Shown in pieces: positions 6,674 to 7,690 of a stretch of 7,690 nt of DNA. A program made the translations under genes and the position numbers. The DNA comes from Vibrio madracius (GTDB lineage Bacteria; Pseudomonadota; Gammaproteobacteria; Enterobacterales; Vibrionaceae): positions 1 through 7,690 of the forward strand of contig ASHK01000182.1 in NCBI GenBank assembly GCA_000695745.1, written 5' to 3'. The notes beneath the pieces were generated by a model. That model did not search any database, was not told where the DNA came from, and was given only the letters and a program-made list of their open reading frames with translations. Position 1 is the stretch's first letter, and each line of letters opens with the position of its first letter.

Positions 6674-7021
6674 ATAGCCGGCATTAACATTCCTGATCAA
6701 AAACACGCTGTAATCGCTCTAACTGCGATCTACGGCATCGGTAAAACTCGCTCTCAAGCTATCCTAGCTGAAGTGGGTATTGCTGAAGATGTTAAGATCA
6801 GTGAACTAACTGAAGAGCAGATCGATCAACTGCGTGATGGTGTAGCTAAGTACACTGTAGAAGGTGATCTACGTCGTGAAGTATCAATGAACATCAAGCG
6901 TCTTATGGACCTTGGCTGTTACCGTGGTCTTCGTCATCGTCGCAGTCTACCACTACGTGGACAGCGTACTAAAACCAACGCTCGCACCCGCAAGGGTCCG
7001 CGTAAGCCGATCAAGAAATAA
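6665..7021 (+). CDS. rpsM: 30S ribosomal protein S13
   Basis: S13 sits at the top of the 30S head, bridges to L5 in the large subunit and touches the P-site tRNA with its C-terminal tail. The 118 residues equal the E. coli length. [20 protein letters not shown] and [13 protein letters not shown] form the N-terminal helix-two-turn-helix part, and [20 protein letters not shown] with [15 protein letters not shown] forms the basic tail. It starts with ATG where I recall E. coli using GTG. The site is fixed by TAGGAG at 6653-6658. Codons 2-3 are part of the inferred S4 pseudoknot, so initiation here is the likely repression point. It is the first gene of the alpha operon. Confidence 0.98.
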   Translation: MARIAGINIPDQKHAVIALTAIYGIGKTRSQAILAEVGIAEDVKISELTEEQIDQLRDGVAKYTVEGDLRREVSMNIKRLMDLGCYRGLRHRRSLPLRGQRTKTNARTRKGPRKPIKK

Positions 7022-7033
7022 TCGGGAAGGTAG

Positions 7034-7429
<396 letters not shown>

Positions 7430-7438
7430 CGTTTCTAG

Positions 7439-7690
<252 letters not shown>

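Overview
This window is a core stretch of bacterial housekeeping DNA: the end of the S10 ribosomal-protein operon, the whole spc operon and the start of the alpha operon, all on the + strand. The proteins match the Escherichia coli families almost residue for residue, in the same order and at the same lengths. Details such as the L14 N-terminus ([20 protein letters not shown]), the L29 sequence and the moderate GC content point to a gammaproteobacterium of the Vibrionaceae, most likely Vibrio. This placement comes from recognising the proteins, not from a search.

Layout. Positions 2-788 hold the S10 operon end: rplP (L16, cut by the window edge), rpmC (L29) and rpsQ (S17), joined by 1-nt stop/start overlaps. 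Positions 789-947 hold a strong intrinsic terminator, then an extended -10 promoter with a GC-rich discriminator and a short leader hairpin. Positions 948-6516 hold the spc operon: rplN, rplX, rplE, rpsN, rpsH, rplF, rplR, rpsE, rpmD, rplO, secY and rpmJ. The last (L36, 37 codons) is a short zinc-binding protein that is easily missed. Positions 6517-6664 hold a TTGAAA-17-TATATT promoter whose -10 sits in the loop of a large dyad, followed by a leader that folds like the S4-binding translational repressor pseudoknot. Positions 6665-7690 hold rpsM (S13), rpsK (S11) and the first 78 codons of rpsD (S4).

The products build both ribosomal subunits (L5 and L18 in the 5S particle, S8/S5/S17/S14/S13/S11/S4 in the small subunit) and, through SecY, the inner-membrane protein channel. 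Feedback is visible in the RNA: an S8 target at the rplX-rplE junction and an S4 target ahead of rpsM.

The main anomaly is that two adjacent essential genes, rplN and rplX, are each broken by a single extra base about 230 bp apart. Removing one base from each restores full-length proteins of the expected 123 and 105 residues. Local sequence error is the most economical explanation. I saw no mobile element, CRISPR array, tRNA, rRNA or novel multi-gene system; the minus strand carries only shadow frames.
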